Source: Paragordius varius (taxonomy: Eukaryota; Nematomorpha). Taken from it: DNA of 64,000 bases. The stretch is from contig OZ176054.1 in NCBI GenBank assembly GCA_964247055.1, positions 6,944,001-7,008,000 on the forward strand, read 5' to 3'. Positions 11,932-26,157 of the stretch are shown piece after piece. The notes under the pieces are model-generated. The model was not told the origin of the DNA. It did no database searches and was given only the letters and a program-made list of their open reading frames with translations. The position numbers were made by a program, and so were the translations under genes. How positions within the stretch are numbered: the first letter of the stretch is position 1; each line of letters opens with the position of its first letter.

Positions 11932-13876
11932 CAGTGGTACTCACCAAAAAAATTTGACGGGCCAAATTAAATATTTATTTTTTCTAGGGCCATGAACTTT
12001 ATACTGGCAAAGATCATATAGCTATTTAACACATAAGCACATATACTTTAAATCAGCACAATGATTTTTTTTGCGGATGTAATCCAGCTAAAAACTCGTT
12101 TTTCACCATTTAGTTTATAAAATTAAAATATTTTGATAACAACATTTATTTTGATATAACCAATAATTTTTGACAAATTTGGTTTAGCCTCATGACAGGC
12201 CAATCTTAATACGTCGCCCATATGATCATCGGTTAAGCGATTTCTTTGTATTCTTGACATACTTCATCTTTGAATATGCTGTCTTAAACGTGTAAGGGTA
12301 AGGAAAAACAGTTGGGATAACTTGAGCACATTTATTTTTTCATATTTATTTGGCATAAAAACTCTACAAATATTTCTAATTTACGATTCTCCTTGAATAT
12401 AGCCTCCATATTGGAATCATAAAATATACGAATTTTTCAATGATAAACAAAAAATCTATATAATACTTTGCTAAGGCTTAACCATCTAACAATGGTATAC
12501 AAAAGAGTATCATCAAATTCACGTGGATATCTGTCAAATGGTTTTTGAATTTACGGCACAATTCTCTGTCCCTGTGGTTTAATATATCCACAACCCTTTT
12601 AAATTACTGAATTGTGTTTTCATTTTTACACCCGAAACCAGGTTTTGCTGATGAATAAAGCAGTGAAATGATCAAATATTTAGCAAATTATATTTGTTTT
12701 TCAAAAAAGGAATAAATCCTTTGTTTCCAATCATAGAGGGACAGTCATCTGTGCAGATCGAAACCATTTTTTTAATAGTATTATTATTATCGAAAAAAGT
12801 GCTAATTATTCGAGAAAATCACTCTCTTTCGTGGTATTATATATTGGTAAAAATAAATATTCCCCGTTGATTATGTTGTCGTTGCAAAATCTCACTAGAG
12901 CGCACACTGAGGATCTGAACTAATATCAGTGCTCAATCAATAGCAATTCTAAAATATTAGTTTTTCAGAGCCAATAAATATATTTAGTAATGCGTCGATC
13001 GCATGTTGAATCAGAAAGTTGAAGTTTTTTAATTTGGCTCATGATTTGATCTTTATTAATAAATTTATCAAATAAAAAACTGCAACCATTTATTAGACTT
13101 TCTTCTATTAGTTGGCAATCAGTAAACGGTTTCATATTTTTTCCTAAAATATAGCAAATTTCATACGAAGCTAATGTTACAGCTTTTTCCTGGAAGAAAG
13201 CCATGGACATAAAAAATTTTTCTTCCTGGTATAATTCCTTAATCTTTTAATATTTTTCGTTTCTCAATATTGTATAATTAGGTTACCCTTACATATAAGG
13301 CAGGTGACATTTTTATTTAAACGACAAAGAATTTTTCTTCCCATTCTCTTTTTAAAAGGAGCGATTTTCATCGGATAATTTACGTTTTTTAGCATTAGAT
13401 GTCATCCTTTGAATTTATGTTTAAATATTTTGTAAATTTTTTCAAAAAAATGGGAATATCATTTGAATTATGCAATAAAAAACAGATTAAAATTTAATGA
13501 TGTGAGTTATATATAATGATGCAGGATAGTAATGAAAAGAATAAGTATATGCATTGGGTGAAAGGATTGCTAAAATGCAAAAAAAAATGCAATTTTTAAA
13601 ATAGAAAAGAAAATAGAATGCAGAAACAAAAACAACGTGTTCCAAAATTTTGAAATCATTTTAATGTAGGGAAATTTTTCTACGTTTCAAATTGGGTAAA
13701 TATAAAAATTACCAAAATTAATCTAAATAAAATAAATTAATATTAAAACAAGCGAAAATCCGATTATGTGTATTTTAAAATTTCATCAATAAAAATTTTT
13801 TTAGTATCAATATGGTCATAGGGCAATTTCAAAACACTCTTAGTGCCGCATGCGGCCCGCGGTTTGAGTATCACTG
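11932..13876 (-). mobile_element. hAT DNA transposon 2 (1,945 bp), decayed, SCAND3/ZBED-type transposase
   Basis: The ends are CAGTGGTACTCA on the left and TGAGTATCACTG on the right, flanked by the 8-bp duplication GCCTAAAT. On the minus strand there are pieces of a transposase related to those domesticated as SCAND3/ZBED5 in vertebrates. An N-terminal start is near 13400 (MTSNAKKRKLSDENRSF). A clean stretch at 13210-12965 contains EKAVTLASYEICYILGKNMKPFT and LSDSTCDRRI. A downstream piece with CTDDCPSMIGNKGF lies near 12755-12710. Several stops and shifts lie between them. It sits inside the right foldback arm, so it is younger than that arm. Confidence 0.92.
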
Positions 13877-13884
13877 GCCTAAAT
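13877..13884. repeat. Right target-site duplication of hAT element 2
   Basis: GCCTAAAT; the arm sequence resumes directly after it. Confidence 0.93.
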
Positions 13885-14385
13885 CAAAAAAGCGAGACGA
13901 CTATGTTCGGCGCAATTGAAAACAAGTAAACAAAAATCATATTTGAAATTGAATGGTTCAACATGTTCTCCGGAAAATTGTCTCATAGACACGATTTTTG
14001 TGGACTTTTCTTTTCAAAAAACCCGTTTTTCATACGGGGTGGGCCCGAACTGGGGGCCTAATTCAAAAAAAGAGCGAAGCTATTGTCGGGGCATTCATCG
14101 ATGATTATATTTTTTCGATATTTGGATTTGAATGGGTGTACCGGTTTTCCGGAAGCATTTTCCATTTTTATAAATATATAGATTTTCATACTGAAGAAAC
14201 ATAAAATAAGGATTAACGTTTTTTAAAACACTATAATTTGTACTTAATTTTTTTGATATAAATTGCCAAAAATATAGGGTCAAATGTAAAAAATTGTTAT
14301 AAAAATCAATGCAGCATTAATTTTTTAACATGCATTATTGTCAAACTTTTTTAAATATGCATGAAAAATAAAAAATAGGTTATTA

Positions 14386-14391
14386 TTTATT
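14386..14391 (-). promoter_or_regulatory. MRPS33: Likely poly(A) signal of MRPS33
   Basis: AATAAA on the minus strand, 22 nt past the stop codon of MRPS33. It is short and common in such DNA, so the assignment rests on position. Confidence 0.5.
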
Positions 14392-14413
14392 ATAGTAATA
14401 ATTAAAGTGTGTC

Positions 14414-15133
14414 TTATTTTTTCTTTGGATTTTCTGGTATTGGTATCCCTAATCGCTCATAACTTTCTTTGATTCGCCTAAGGATGACATATTCACCAGT
14501 TTTTTTGTGTTTTGGTATCCATGGTAATTTTCCTCGAAGAGATCTTAACCTTTCGTATTCCTCATTGAAATCGAGATGTTCGTCTCTAAAATTATATATA
14601 GGATATTTAAGAAAAACCGGTAAAAATTAAATTAATAGGCAAAAAATTATATTACACTACTATTATGGATTATGTAAAAGTAATTCGAACTGGGTAAATA
14701 ATTATATATTTATTTAACGGAAATAAAAATTTAACTCAAAACTAAAGTAACATAAAAAACACTCTTTTTTTTATTATTTGATGTTTAATATATATATAAA
14801 AAAAATTTATCCGTGAATTATTAAGTCAATTAAAAATTTTAAATACCTATATAGACCGTGAGCCCGCAACGTTTTCATCAGTTCTCCGATTTGTGGAAGT
14901 TTTGGATACCATTTAGTATAATATGTGTTTTTGCTGTAAGGTTTTAAAGCATATCGATCCACGACACGCATGTTGGTAGCAGGTGTGGGAGTTACAACTT
15001 CTCCAAAGATTTGTCTGCGCAATTGATCCATATTCTTTGAAAATGCTGACATCCCTTCATACGTAACAGGTTTTAAGTTTTGGGTTCGTCTTGGATACAG
15101 AGCGGCAATACGATTGCCTCGTGTTATCTTCAT
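14414..15133 (-). CDS. MRPS33: Mitochondrial small ribosomal subunit protein mS33 (MRPS33), two exons
   Basis: A component of the mitochondrial ribosome small subunit. Exon 1 is 15133-14847 and exon 2 is 14585-14414. The 261-nt GT-AG intron joins them inside an Arg codon and the result closes at 152 residues. Family landmarks are RRQIFGEVVTPT near the start, a YPKLPQIGELMKTLRAHGLYR core (compare human [21 protein letters not shown]), then DEHLDFNEEYERLRSLRGK after the splice (human DEHQDFMDEQKRLKKLRGK). The human protein is about 106 residues. Here the first Met adds about 27 basic residues that could be a mitochondrial presequence, while a second Met (GMSAFSK) fits the human start. The C-terminal tail (PKHKKTGEYVILRRIKE...) is also longer. 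It is head-to-head with LTN1, with 105 bp between start codons. Confidence 0.93.
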
Positions 15134-15238
15134 TTTTTCAAACCAATTTTAAAGATTTTTTACTTTTGAACAGCTGAAATTCATGCTTCGACAGATGAAC
15201 TAACCCTAAAAGGATCACTTTTTACAATATAAGCAGCT
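15134..15238. promoter_or_regulatory. Likely shared bidirectional promoter of MRPS33 and LTN1
   Basis: Only 105 bp separate the two start codons, which point away from each other, so the promoter and both 5' leaders must fit here unless 5' UTR exons lie elsewhere. No TATA box is obvious. This is inference from spacing. Confidence 0.55.
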
Positions 15239-18200
15239 ATGGTAAAGGGGCAATCTCATCGTGTCAAGGGAAACGTTAAGGTTTGTTTATTATATTTAAA
15301 AAATAGCCATCTAGCAGCCTTAAAGCAGCAAATATTTTGGTTAACAATCCAAAATTTGCTAAAACAGGTTTTATTGGTTTTGAAACAACGTCGGAAGATG
15401 TTAAAAGTTTATATACTTCCAATACAATATATGATGCGTGTTTAAGAAAGCTAGGAAAAAAGGATGTTAATACCAAAGTTAAAGTTATTTATGCGATTTT
15501 ATTTTTAGGCCTTAGAGGAGATCAAGGAGATTTCCAACATTGCAATGATTCAAGACATCAATGATTTTATACCACAATGGAAGAATTATGTTGTACCTTT
15601 ATTGTTTGTTAGTTTATCTTTAATTTTAGCATTCAGACTTATCAATCAGAGAATTAACTTTAGGCATATGTAATTTATTTAAAAAATTTTTGGATCAAAC
15701 AGATAATAAGGATGAGCACATAAATTTATTTTTAACCCAATTATATATTGCATCATTTGCGCCAATAAAGCAGTTTGGTGCATTGTGCTGTGAACAGAAA
15801 TTAATTTCCACTCAACTTTTATGCAAAACAATAGCCAATAACATAGTGAAAACTTCTCAAAACAAGAAGTAAACTCTTTTAATATTGTAATCCAATATAT
15901 ATAAAAATATTCTGATCAATCATTGACAAATTTGTGATGTTATAATAATTTTTAATGTTGATAACATTAAAGCATCAAATAATGTGCCACTATATTTTTA
16001 ATTAGTTAATTTTATTTTTAATGGAATTTTACCGTTTAAGGATCTGTACATAGTGATTTTCACAAAATACCTTAAAAACGAGTTTTAGGTGCTTAAAATG
16101 GAAAATATTTTTTTACTTCTCATTTCTTACCAAAAAGTTAATATCAGATTGATTTTAATTCTTTTTTTTTAATTCTCACCCTACAATTGATTCAAAAAAT
16201 ATACAATTTTTAAGATAATGATTAATTGAATATCAAATATATTTATATTTTAATTATTGCAATAAATAAATATTTATCTTTAGGGATAATTTTGAAGATA
16301 TTACTTTCCTCCTGGCTAATTTACAATGCATTAATGCTGCGTTATTCAAAACTGGAATATCAAAACAAAATTTTACATTATTGAATTACTAATACCAAAT
16401 TTAACTGATTATGTGGATTCGCTTCAAAATGTAAAACAACCAACTTTCCCTCCTGTAAGTATTATAATTTATATAAATTAAATTTTCTGTGTTAATTCAT
16501 TAAACCAGTTTAACTTGTTTTTTAATTATAATTGTATCATAATATGAAATTTTTATTTTTATCAATAGATATATTAACTATTTTTTCGTTATGCCAAAAA
16601 TTTAATTAAATTGGTTATGTTATTATGCATTATTACATTTGCATACTGAAGTGGACTCCGTCTAATAGAGACTCAATTGTCGGAAAAATACATTGTTAAT
16701 TTTCGCATTCTGGTCCTTTTTTTAAAATTTTACTTTATTGATTAAAATTTAATTAATATTAAATTAATTTTATATTATTTTTGTTCCATTAAGAAAATTA
16801 TATTATATCCATAAACCAAGAAGTTTATGGGTAGATACGTCCACCCTAGAACCATTATGACTAAAAAAATAGGGCCTTATTTTATAATCGGCAAAGTGCT
16901 TAATTATCTGCATGAGCTAATTAGTAGTTTATGGGCGCTGTATATTTCAAAATACTATAGAGGGAGGTCACCTAGATAACTAATAGAATAGTAATATTGA
17001 TAAATATAAAATATTTTCATGCGTATGATTTACAATATAAAGCATCTTTTTCCTATGTAAAAATGTTAATTGACATTTACCCAACCCATTTATTTTTAGA
17101 CTATTATCCATTGCGTACTTCAAATGATTCAAACGTATATTCAAAAATCTCCGTGGGAAACATTGAAAAATCAATCAGATTTTTCCGAAAATAATTGTAC
17201 TAAAAATAATGTGTTGAATGATGATTCTGAATGTGAAATTCTTACGAAATGGCATGAATGCTTCACAAATTTCCTCTTTCAAAAGTTATTAACGGTCGAT
17301 GATTCGTTCGCCGGTGTGGCTTTCATAAAAAATGGACCAATGCTAACTGAGATTTGGAATAGTGTTTTATCTATCGTTTCGTCATTCAAAGTCAGTGAAA
17401 ATTATATATTTATTAAAATTGAGATGTATTTAAATTAAATTTGTACTGCATAGTCGTAATTTTTTGCAAATATATATTTGATTATAGGCTGATTTATCAA
17501 AATATCTTAACCGGTCTGACACATAAATTTAGATATTTGCGCTCATAACCAGTCACTTAATAACATAAAGGTGAATGTATTTTTTAATATAAAATAAATT
17601 AAATTTACCCATAAAATTGTTTTAAATTGATAATATGAATGGAAACTAAATGAAAAACTCGCACAATCTAGAAATTACATGTTTAATATTAATTTTATTT
17701 ATTATTCTTTTTGACTGGGCAGTCGTCACTCTAAATGTATATATGACCGGTCAGACGAATCTTATCTCATATATTATCTTATTTTTAGTAAAAGAATTGG
17801 ATTTTCCACGTTACATTTTTTAATGCATTTAACACTATTTCATAGGACCTTTATTCACTAAATAATTGTAAAACTATATCAACAAATGGGTCGGATATCG
17901 TTGACAATTTTTCCAAAGTCTGTAGTTTGTTCTGTGATCATTTGAATCATTTAAAACAAAATGGTATAAAACCACCTGGTTTACATCAAATAAACACTAA
18001 CGTTGAAGAAAAAAATTATCCTAACATTGATATAACTTACGTTGTAGGCATAATGCCTAGCCTACCATATCAAATATTTTATCATATTTCACGTACCTTT
18101 TTCCAGTTTGACACTAAAAGCAAGGAAAATGATGAGACAGATAAAGCATTTATCCACGTAACGGAATTTCAGCAAACATTTTTGTCATACATTCAATCCC

Positions 18201-21200
18201 AATGGTATATAAATATGTATTATAGATATCTTAAATGGTTATTAATATGTAGCCTTACCTTTTTTTGACAAAAATAGTTGAAGCGTAAAAAAAATTGGTT
18301 GACATAAAAAATGTAAAAAAATCCGCACAGATTTTTTCTCTTATACCATATAAAAAATTTAGTTAAAACGAACAATGCTAAAAACACATCGTATTCAAGA
18401 ATTTGAAAATTTTTTATCTGGAATTTACTGAATATGCGTTATAAACATTAAATTTATTATAAAGTGGATGTGAATTATCGTGTTTATCACACGCATATAA
18501 AACATTTTTTCCTTTAAACATGTATAGTGTCTCAATATTTTTACGTACGCATAATTACTATATTCTTAAGGCTAAAGAAAATTAATAACACGATTAGTTT
18601 TATCCTATTATTATATAAAATATATGAAAAAGCGTTATAAAAATCTTACTTTATGTTGTTTTCACTTTACTTAAATAGCGTTGATAAAATGGTCGAAAGT
18701 ATAGACGGTAAAAAGGAACAAAACCGATTACCCTATATTCCAACCTTTAGATCAGTGAACGCAATGGATACTAAAGATAAAATTTCGGCAACGCAATCCA
18801 TGCCAAGCGAAAAAAATTGGAAACTTTATTTTGATTGCGTTTTAACTACTTTGTTTGAACAATCAGTTCCACCTGACAAAATTGATGATACTAAAGTAGC
18901 AAAGAATGATTTGGCTAAAAATTTTGACAGATGGGTAAATTAATAATGCTTACAGTTTTAACCGGAACTGTTTTTTGTTTTGCTTAATTACTTTTCTGTC
19001 ATTGGTTCCGCATCCGATATTTTTATACATATAAAACAGTTGTTACAAATAATATTGTTATCATTATGGTTTCAAAGAGTGTTTTGCCACAAAAAACTGT
19101 TGGTATTGGGTTCTGGTTCCATTGTTTTTTTTGGTTGAATGGTTTCAATTTCGATAGTAATTTTTTTGAATTTATAGATAATTAAGATTTTTTTCACAAG
19201 GTAAATTATGGTTTTTGTTAAATATAAACATACATTACACGTAAAATTGTCAAAAAATAATTTACTATCTGATTAAAATAAAACTATGTCAAAGTAGGGC
19301 TAATATTTTGTTAAATTTAATTAAAAACTCTTCTTTCGGAACTACGGATGCTTTCTTAAAAACAGTTCCGGAATCATAGTTTCGATTTTACTCAATCGGT
19401 TTCATTTTGTTTTTTTGTCCACAAGAATTAATTATTTATAATTTTACAACTTTTGTCTTTTTTTGCATTTAATAGTACTTTGATCTATTCAACCATATTG
19501 ATCCGAATGATATATCCTTCCCACAAATATTTACCGATAATATCATAGCGCTCTTTGTGCATTTAAATGAGAATGGGGACGCGGCAAATTTAATTGAAAC
19601 ATTCATACAAGGATTTCAAATTTGTCTACAAAACACTTTATCCACCGACGAATTATTTAAGATGGCGGTTAATTATGAATTCCATCAATATTTGTTAAAA
19701 ATGAAACTTTTAACTACGGTTACGATTCGGTTGATAGATAACATTAAAAATATACCAAGTCAAGCACGTTCTAGTATTTTGGAAATTACAAGCAATTTTA
19801 TTCATTCTTATGCTGAAAGGATTTGGGATTTAGTTAAAACACAATCACAAATTTTAGCAGGTAAAGAAGATTCTGAAAATGAACTAAGAATGACTGATAA
19901 CAATCTTGTCTCAATTTTCACACAATTTTTGATTTTATTGCAATTTATAAACCGAGGAAAAACTTTGAAAATTGAGAATCTAACCCCTTCACCCAATGAA
20001 CTACTTTCTTTTGTTAAATTATCGCCCCATGAAATAACCCAAATATTGTTATCATTTTGCCTAAAACATGATAAAAAGTATGATAGTACTGAAAAAATAA
20101 CCCTCCTAATATCAAAAATATTAGTTTCCTACATAATTGGACATGTACAGTTTCAAGGAAAAGATACGGAGCCACAATTACAGAATCAAATTACAGATGC
20201 ATTTAAACTCATGTTTGAAACGGTATTATATTTCAACTATTTTAAAAACACAAATATCTATTTTTACTATTTTACAACTTTCATAAGAGATGGATTTTGA
20301 TTAAACATAAAAATTGTTAATATTATTATGTGGTTATAATAAAATCCACATTTTTCAAAGCTTGACCAACTAATTTTGTAATTTATTAAAAGTATTAGTA
20401 TTTATCTAATAGAAATATAATATAACAAAGAAATAAATTTACAAAAAACAACAACACAAAATACAAGTTAGCAAATATTTTTACATTATATATGTTTTTT
20501 AGCGACCATATCTTTTATATTACCTGTTTGTGGATACGTGTTCTGAAATGGGCAACATTGATTTTTTACCCAAAATATTATTTCCCCCAATTTTCGACAT
20601 CACTATTCACCCATGGAAAGAACAAGTTTTGGAAAATGGAAAAAACTTTTCGATTCTCATTGAAAATTATGAAAAATGTGGCCAAAATAATGATAAAATA
20701 TTAAAAGATCAAGCAAAAATTACACCCATGATTGTTGAAAATGCCTCAATTTATGTCCATAAAAATATATTTCAAAACCAAGCTCCCTTGGATATGGTGT
20801 CCTACATTTGTGATTTTCAACAAATATTTTTTAGCTTAACAAACGCTTCAACTGAAGAAAGCATACCCAAGAAAGCACTATATTTCTATTTGCTCAATTT
20901 TTGGATAAATTTAAACGGTGTAAATTTGCGTTTGATGCAAAAATGCTGCATAGATCATAGTATTGAAGATATTGATCTCTCTCTGTTTTTACGAATGTAT
21001 AAAGATTTATATCATTATCTAAATGGACAATTATCCACTTTAATGATACAGTACAATAACGAAAAACTGGAAAATCAAATTATTAATAATAATAATAATA
21101 ATTATAACCAATACTGGAATAATTACATAGACTCATTATTGGAATATTGCTTATTTTCTCTCCAAACTGGGATTTCAAATGAAAAAAACAAAAATCATTC

Positions 21201-24200
21201 TTTGTTGATAGATGTTGTATTTAATGCTTTATCTGAAATTACGCGGTTCATTGGAAATAACATATTTAGCTGTGAAGTTTCATTGAAAAGGTTCAAATTT
21301 TCATTTTAATGCAAATTGCTGGTTACATGAGTATTATTATTATACCGATTTAAAGCTCCGATTTACATTATAATTGATAGCTAAATACATGTATTGTGTA
21401 GTAAATACTTAAACAAAAATAAAATTATATATATATATATATTTAAATTTTATTTTAATAGTGTGATATGGATATCAGACTTATCATCTGCCATACTGCA
21501 AAAAGTTATAAATGGTTTAAAAAATTTAACTTACATATCAAACGTTACTTATGTGCCTAAGTTAGTTGAATTATTGGATTCATTATGCCCTAATTGGAAT
21601 ATAATATCATCTGCACTGGATTGGGTTATTACTAGTCAAGAGGTACGATTTTTAGATTTATAGTTTACAAATAACTTTTTTTAATCGCTGCTATACTAAA
21701 ATTTTTGGTATTTTCAATCTTTTATAATGAACCCATTTATTTGTTAAAAAGTATGTTTTGTAAAAAATATTTACTCTGGTTTCGATTTAGTTTAGTTTGT
21801 TTGTATCTTGATCCGCAGTAGGGAACAATGTTCGTAAAAATATTTTACATCTTAAATTATTTAGGTTTTAAAATATATAAAGCCTTAGTTTAGCAAATAT
21901 TTAATTTCCGATTTTTAAATTTTTTTATTGGTTATTTAATGTATAATAATTAATTATTATCTTTTTAACCGTACTTGTGCTTATCGTATGTAAAAAATTC
22001 AATTATTTATTTCAAAACCTTAAATTTTTTTATTGGATTTTATAGATTAATCATATTCTCCTTGTTGCAACTTTGTATAATATCGTCCATTTTCAAATAT
22101 TTCACTTAAATGCACCCACTTCAATCGAGTTAAAACCTCGTTCGGAAGAAATATTTTTTAATACGTTATCTCTAACTCTTGTGCGCGCAAGTTATTTACT
22201 TGGTTACATTGCAACCATAAGATTTGAAATTATTCCAACTTTAACTCATTTACCAACTGTCACTCATGATAATTTCAATTTTAAAATATTTGATTGGAAA
22301 GAGGCGCCACATGGCACCAATTTTGATTTTTCTATTTGTGCTACAAAATTATGGAGTTTAATCAAAATTTTATATCCTTTCAACTCAACAATAAAAAACT
22401 GGATTGAGGATTGTGAAAGTGTCATAAATAATAAAACATTTTTGTCATTCAATCAATTCCATAACAATTTGCAAGTGATTAGCCATAGTGAACAAAGAAA
22501 TATTCAAAGCATAATTTTAAGTCCGTCCGAATTTTCAGGCCACCTAGAAGGAATACACATGCTTAGGTTCATAAAAAATATATCACAATTTCTAACGACA
22601 AATAATGATAATACCACTCTAAAATTGGCATCAATGAAAAATTTTGCCCTGTATTATAATTACATGTTTAAATCATTACTCCAATATCATCCTAAGTTAA
22701 GTAATCATGATGAAGGCTTAAATATCACGGACATTTTACCGGTTCTGCAAAATATTTTGAATTTTCCAAATTCTGACATGGATGATATGTCTACTTCCTT
22801 AGAAATAATGCCGGCTAACAACATTAAAAATGAAATTAATCACATTTTTATGGATTTAGAACGTGAATATGTATCGGATCCCAAAATATCCACAATAATA
22901 TCAATCATAAGTGAGAAATTGGTACCTTTATTAAACCAAATAAATGTGCCTGATGCAAAGATTGATATTAAGGATTTTATCATTGCTAAAATTGCTAATC
23001 TTTATACGAATTACAATACGACTTTGGCCAACAAATATAAAGCCATGGATAATAAAGCAACACAATCGAATTCGGATGGATTGTCTCCATACTATCTTTA
23101 CAATGCCACGGTTTTGGAATGGCTCACTGACCTTATAGATTCAGTAATCTTGGGATCAAAGTTATTTAACAAAGATTCCCTTGATTTTTTGTTATGCTTA
23201 GCCGTATCATTAATGCCAGAATTGCATTGTGGTGGTAAAATCGAATCCTCCGTTGAGGAAGTCAGAAATATCGCTAATATAAAATTTTTACAATATATTG
23301 CCTCTATACTTACATATCTCCGTAAAGTTAAAACACAACCAAATAGCGAAGAGGCTTATGATGAACTTGCTGATTTTTTTGTTGAACCCTTGTTATTACC
23401 AATCTTTAAACAGGTCATGGCTCTTATCGTGCGGAGGGACAATGAAATAAGCTTTAAAACAATGGGAAAGAAGTCTAATGATTTTTTGGGTACCAAGTTT
23501 ATTTTCTACATATATGATATGTTCAAAATAATGTATTAAAAGCCTTCTTGTTTTTGAAATTAATAATATTGACAAATTATAAATTTTATCATAGTTACGT
23601 ACGTTCTGCAATAATAAAAAAAGTTTTTTTGTTATTAAAATATTTACAATGATAAGTAATTAAATGTTATATTTTGATAGATAGATCGGTTGATAAATAT
23701 AAATATATATATAATTTTTATACATACTATTGTAGATAACGTTGATTCCTTAGCTACACTCAATCTTTCCTGTCATATTCTATGGTTAGCTTTTGACGGG
23801 TGGCCCGATGTATTTGTCCGTATCCTCTACACTTATTTTGCTAGCCAATACACAAAATATCAAACTAATAGCCAACCACTTTTAAACAATAATAAGGGGC
23901 ATAAAAATACTGAATCTGAGACATTGGAAGCGAAAGAATTACAGGACGATTTGAGCGAACTCAGTTTAATTGCTCGAAACGAAAAAACGTCTAAATCAAA
24001 CAATACTCCAAACTCAGATGATACAATTGATAGTTATGATAATTTGACGGAAGAACAGATTGCATGTTTGGGGGATCCGCTTTTATTCATTATGTACAAA
24101 ATTATTGATGCGTATCAGACATTTTTCCAACGGGCCCTAATGAGAAACCTAATAAATAAATTGTTGCCATCTATAATTTCTGAGAACTCTGCTAGTCTCC

Positions 24201-26110
24201 TAACCACTACTGATGTTTTTCATGGCAATGACAATTGTGAATTGAATCAAATGAGAATTTTATCAGCCTGGATATTTTTCAATTTAAACAAGTCAGTATT
24301 CATATTATTCTATGAAAATTAGCGTTTATTTTATTGAAATAAAGACATAACAAAAAAAAATAAAAAATGTTTTTTTAAAGAGTCAGCCATATTTAAAATT
24401 CTGATTTTTTTATATAATATTTTATACAATTGTCAAATATATAGGTGGTATCAATTTACATCTCAACCTAAAATTATAGGTTGGTTACATAAAGTAAAAG
24501 AAATATGTTTTTTTTAAATATATCGTTTTTTAGTTTTTATGTGTTCTTTTTATAATTTTATTTAAATCAAAAAATAAATTGTAATTTATATAAACCCTTA
24601 TTTCTTTTTTAATCATACAGTATGCTTTCCAATTATAAAAATTGGGTAAAAGATAAAGCTCATTTGTTACCGGATTATGATGTGAAAAAAATGCCGAAAA
24701 TTAGTCCAGGTAGGTATTTTTATACCTTTATATAAGAATTATTAAACATTATTTTAAAAGCTCATTCGATTAAAACAACCTCTATATTGACCAATTAGAT
24801 TAGCTATAGTATCGAAACATAATTTCTTATATTTTCTTATTGTTGGCCGATTGGCAACACAGTAATGTATGGGTAAAATTAACAAAATGTTGAAATTAAA
24901 CAATTTATTGTAATGGTAAATAACGGATTGGGTATGTTTTTTCAATTTAATTTTCCTTTATCGTTATCTTACGGATTTTAACAACTGTTATTACTAAACA
25001 ATTTATTCCTTTTAATTATGAATTTGTTTTAATACGTCGCTACTGTACCAATTCGCCATGTGCCTATGAACCGTATTTTATTAAACAAAGTTTTTCCAGT
25101 AACAAATGAACAAATATTTCAAAAGACAGCAAAAATAGTTTATTTTTAACCATTTATTCTTTTTTTATCATACGCTGCTGTGTTACCAATTGGCCAACTT
25201 TAAAGTAGAGGTACTGAATATATAAGTTGGGTAAAATATATTTCTCTTATCTTCTAGTTTTACAAGAAGAGATGATATTCGAAAAGATTAGTGATACCTT
25301 GTTGCATACTTATGCGAATGCCCTACTTTTTACCAAAATAGCTATTAACCCTAACTCATCTCTCGAAGGATTGATAAAAAATTACATCTCCATTCTAATA
25401 TTGCAATCACCTCAATACTGTCCAGACACTATGCAATCCATATACCGATTAAAACTTTCTCAAGTCACATTAGAGGCTTATAAAAATATTAATTTTGAAG
25501 ATACTGTTTTGATGCCAAAATTCGGCAATAAAACAAATAACGCTTTGGAATTTGTTAAAAACTTCGTAGAATTATATAATAATTTTTTTGCCGATGTATA
25601 TGGAGATGGTGCTAATAATAATTTGATTGATTATCTCATGGATGATTTGTTGTACGATATGAAATGTAACATAGTTCCATACCTTGCAACAACACCAAAC
25701 ACATTAATCCAAAATTCCATAAATTCCAATAATAATGAAAATGTCATGCACCGTATTTTATATCAAATCATTCCTTTATGGTGGAAAAATGTTGGATTGC
25801 CGTTTGTCAATTCAAAATCAACCAAAACCCAGGCTAATAGCATAACTAAACAAGATTTTTATACCTTGTTTACTTTGTTTCAAACCCAAACAATTGGAGA
25901 AAATTTTGTTACAATACCTTCTGGTATGGTATTTTTTGTTTAACACAAATCAAATTATTTTTAATTATACCATATAGTATAATTGTACTCTCAATGCGTA
26001 AAATATTTGCCACAAAAATAATTCAATAGTATATAGTTGTCGAGATAATTGAACTTGATTTATAGATTTAAGTTTGATGGATGTTGTAATTATTATTTGT
26101 TTGCCTTTAA

Positions 26111-26157
<47 letters not shown>

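Larger units (their letters stand above)
10985..14195 (-). repeat. Right arm of the foldback-like element, interrupted by hAT 2
   Basis: Read on the minus strand it follows the left arm: lead sequence (about 14195-13885), then GCGCCGAAC and the ~326-bp units down to about 10985. Unit landmarks are near 11400 (AGTGGCGCAGTTTTTGGCGG), 11550 and 11700. It holds fewer units than the left arm, but its outer lead is longer: the first ~240 bp of the lead (14195 to about 13960) are missing from the left arm. Positions 11932-13876 are a later hAT insertion. Confidence 0.85.

Noticed and set aside
13916-14204. Overlapping open frames of 62 and 68 codons
   Set aside because: They lie in the foldback lead, whose other copy at 63.7 kb reads the same on the opposite strand. 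No codon conservation is seen.
16348-16351. An extra micro-intron as the cause of the LTN1 exon 5 frame break
   Set aside because: There is no GT followed by AG at a usable distance between the two frames; a single-base indel fits better.
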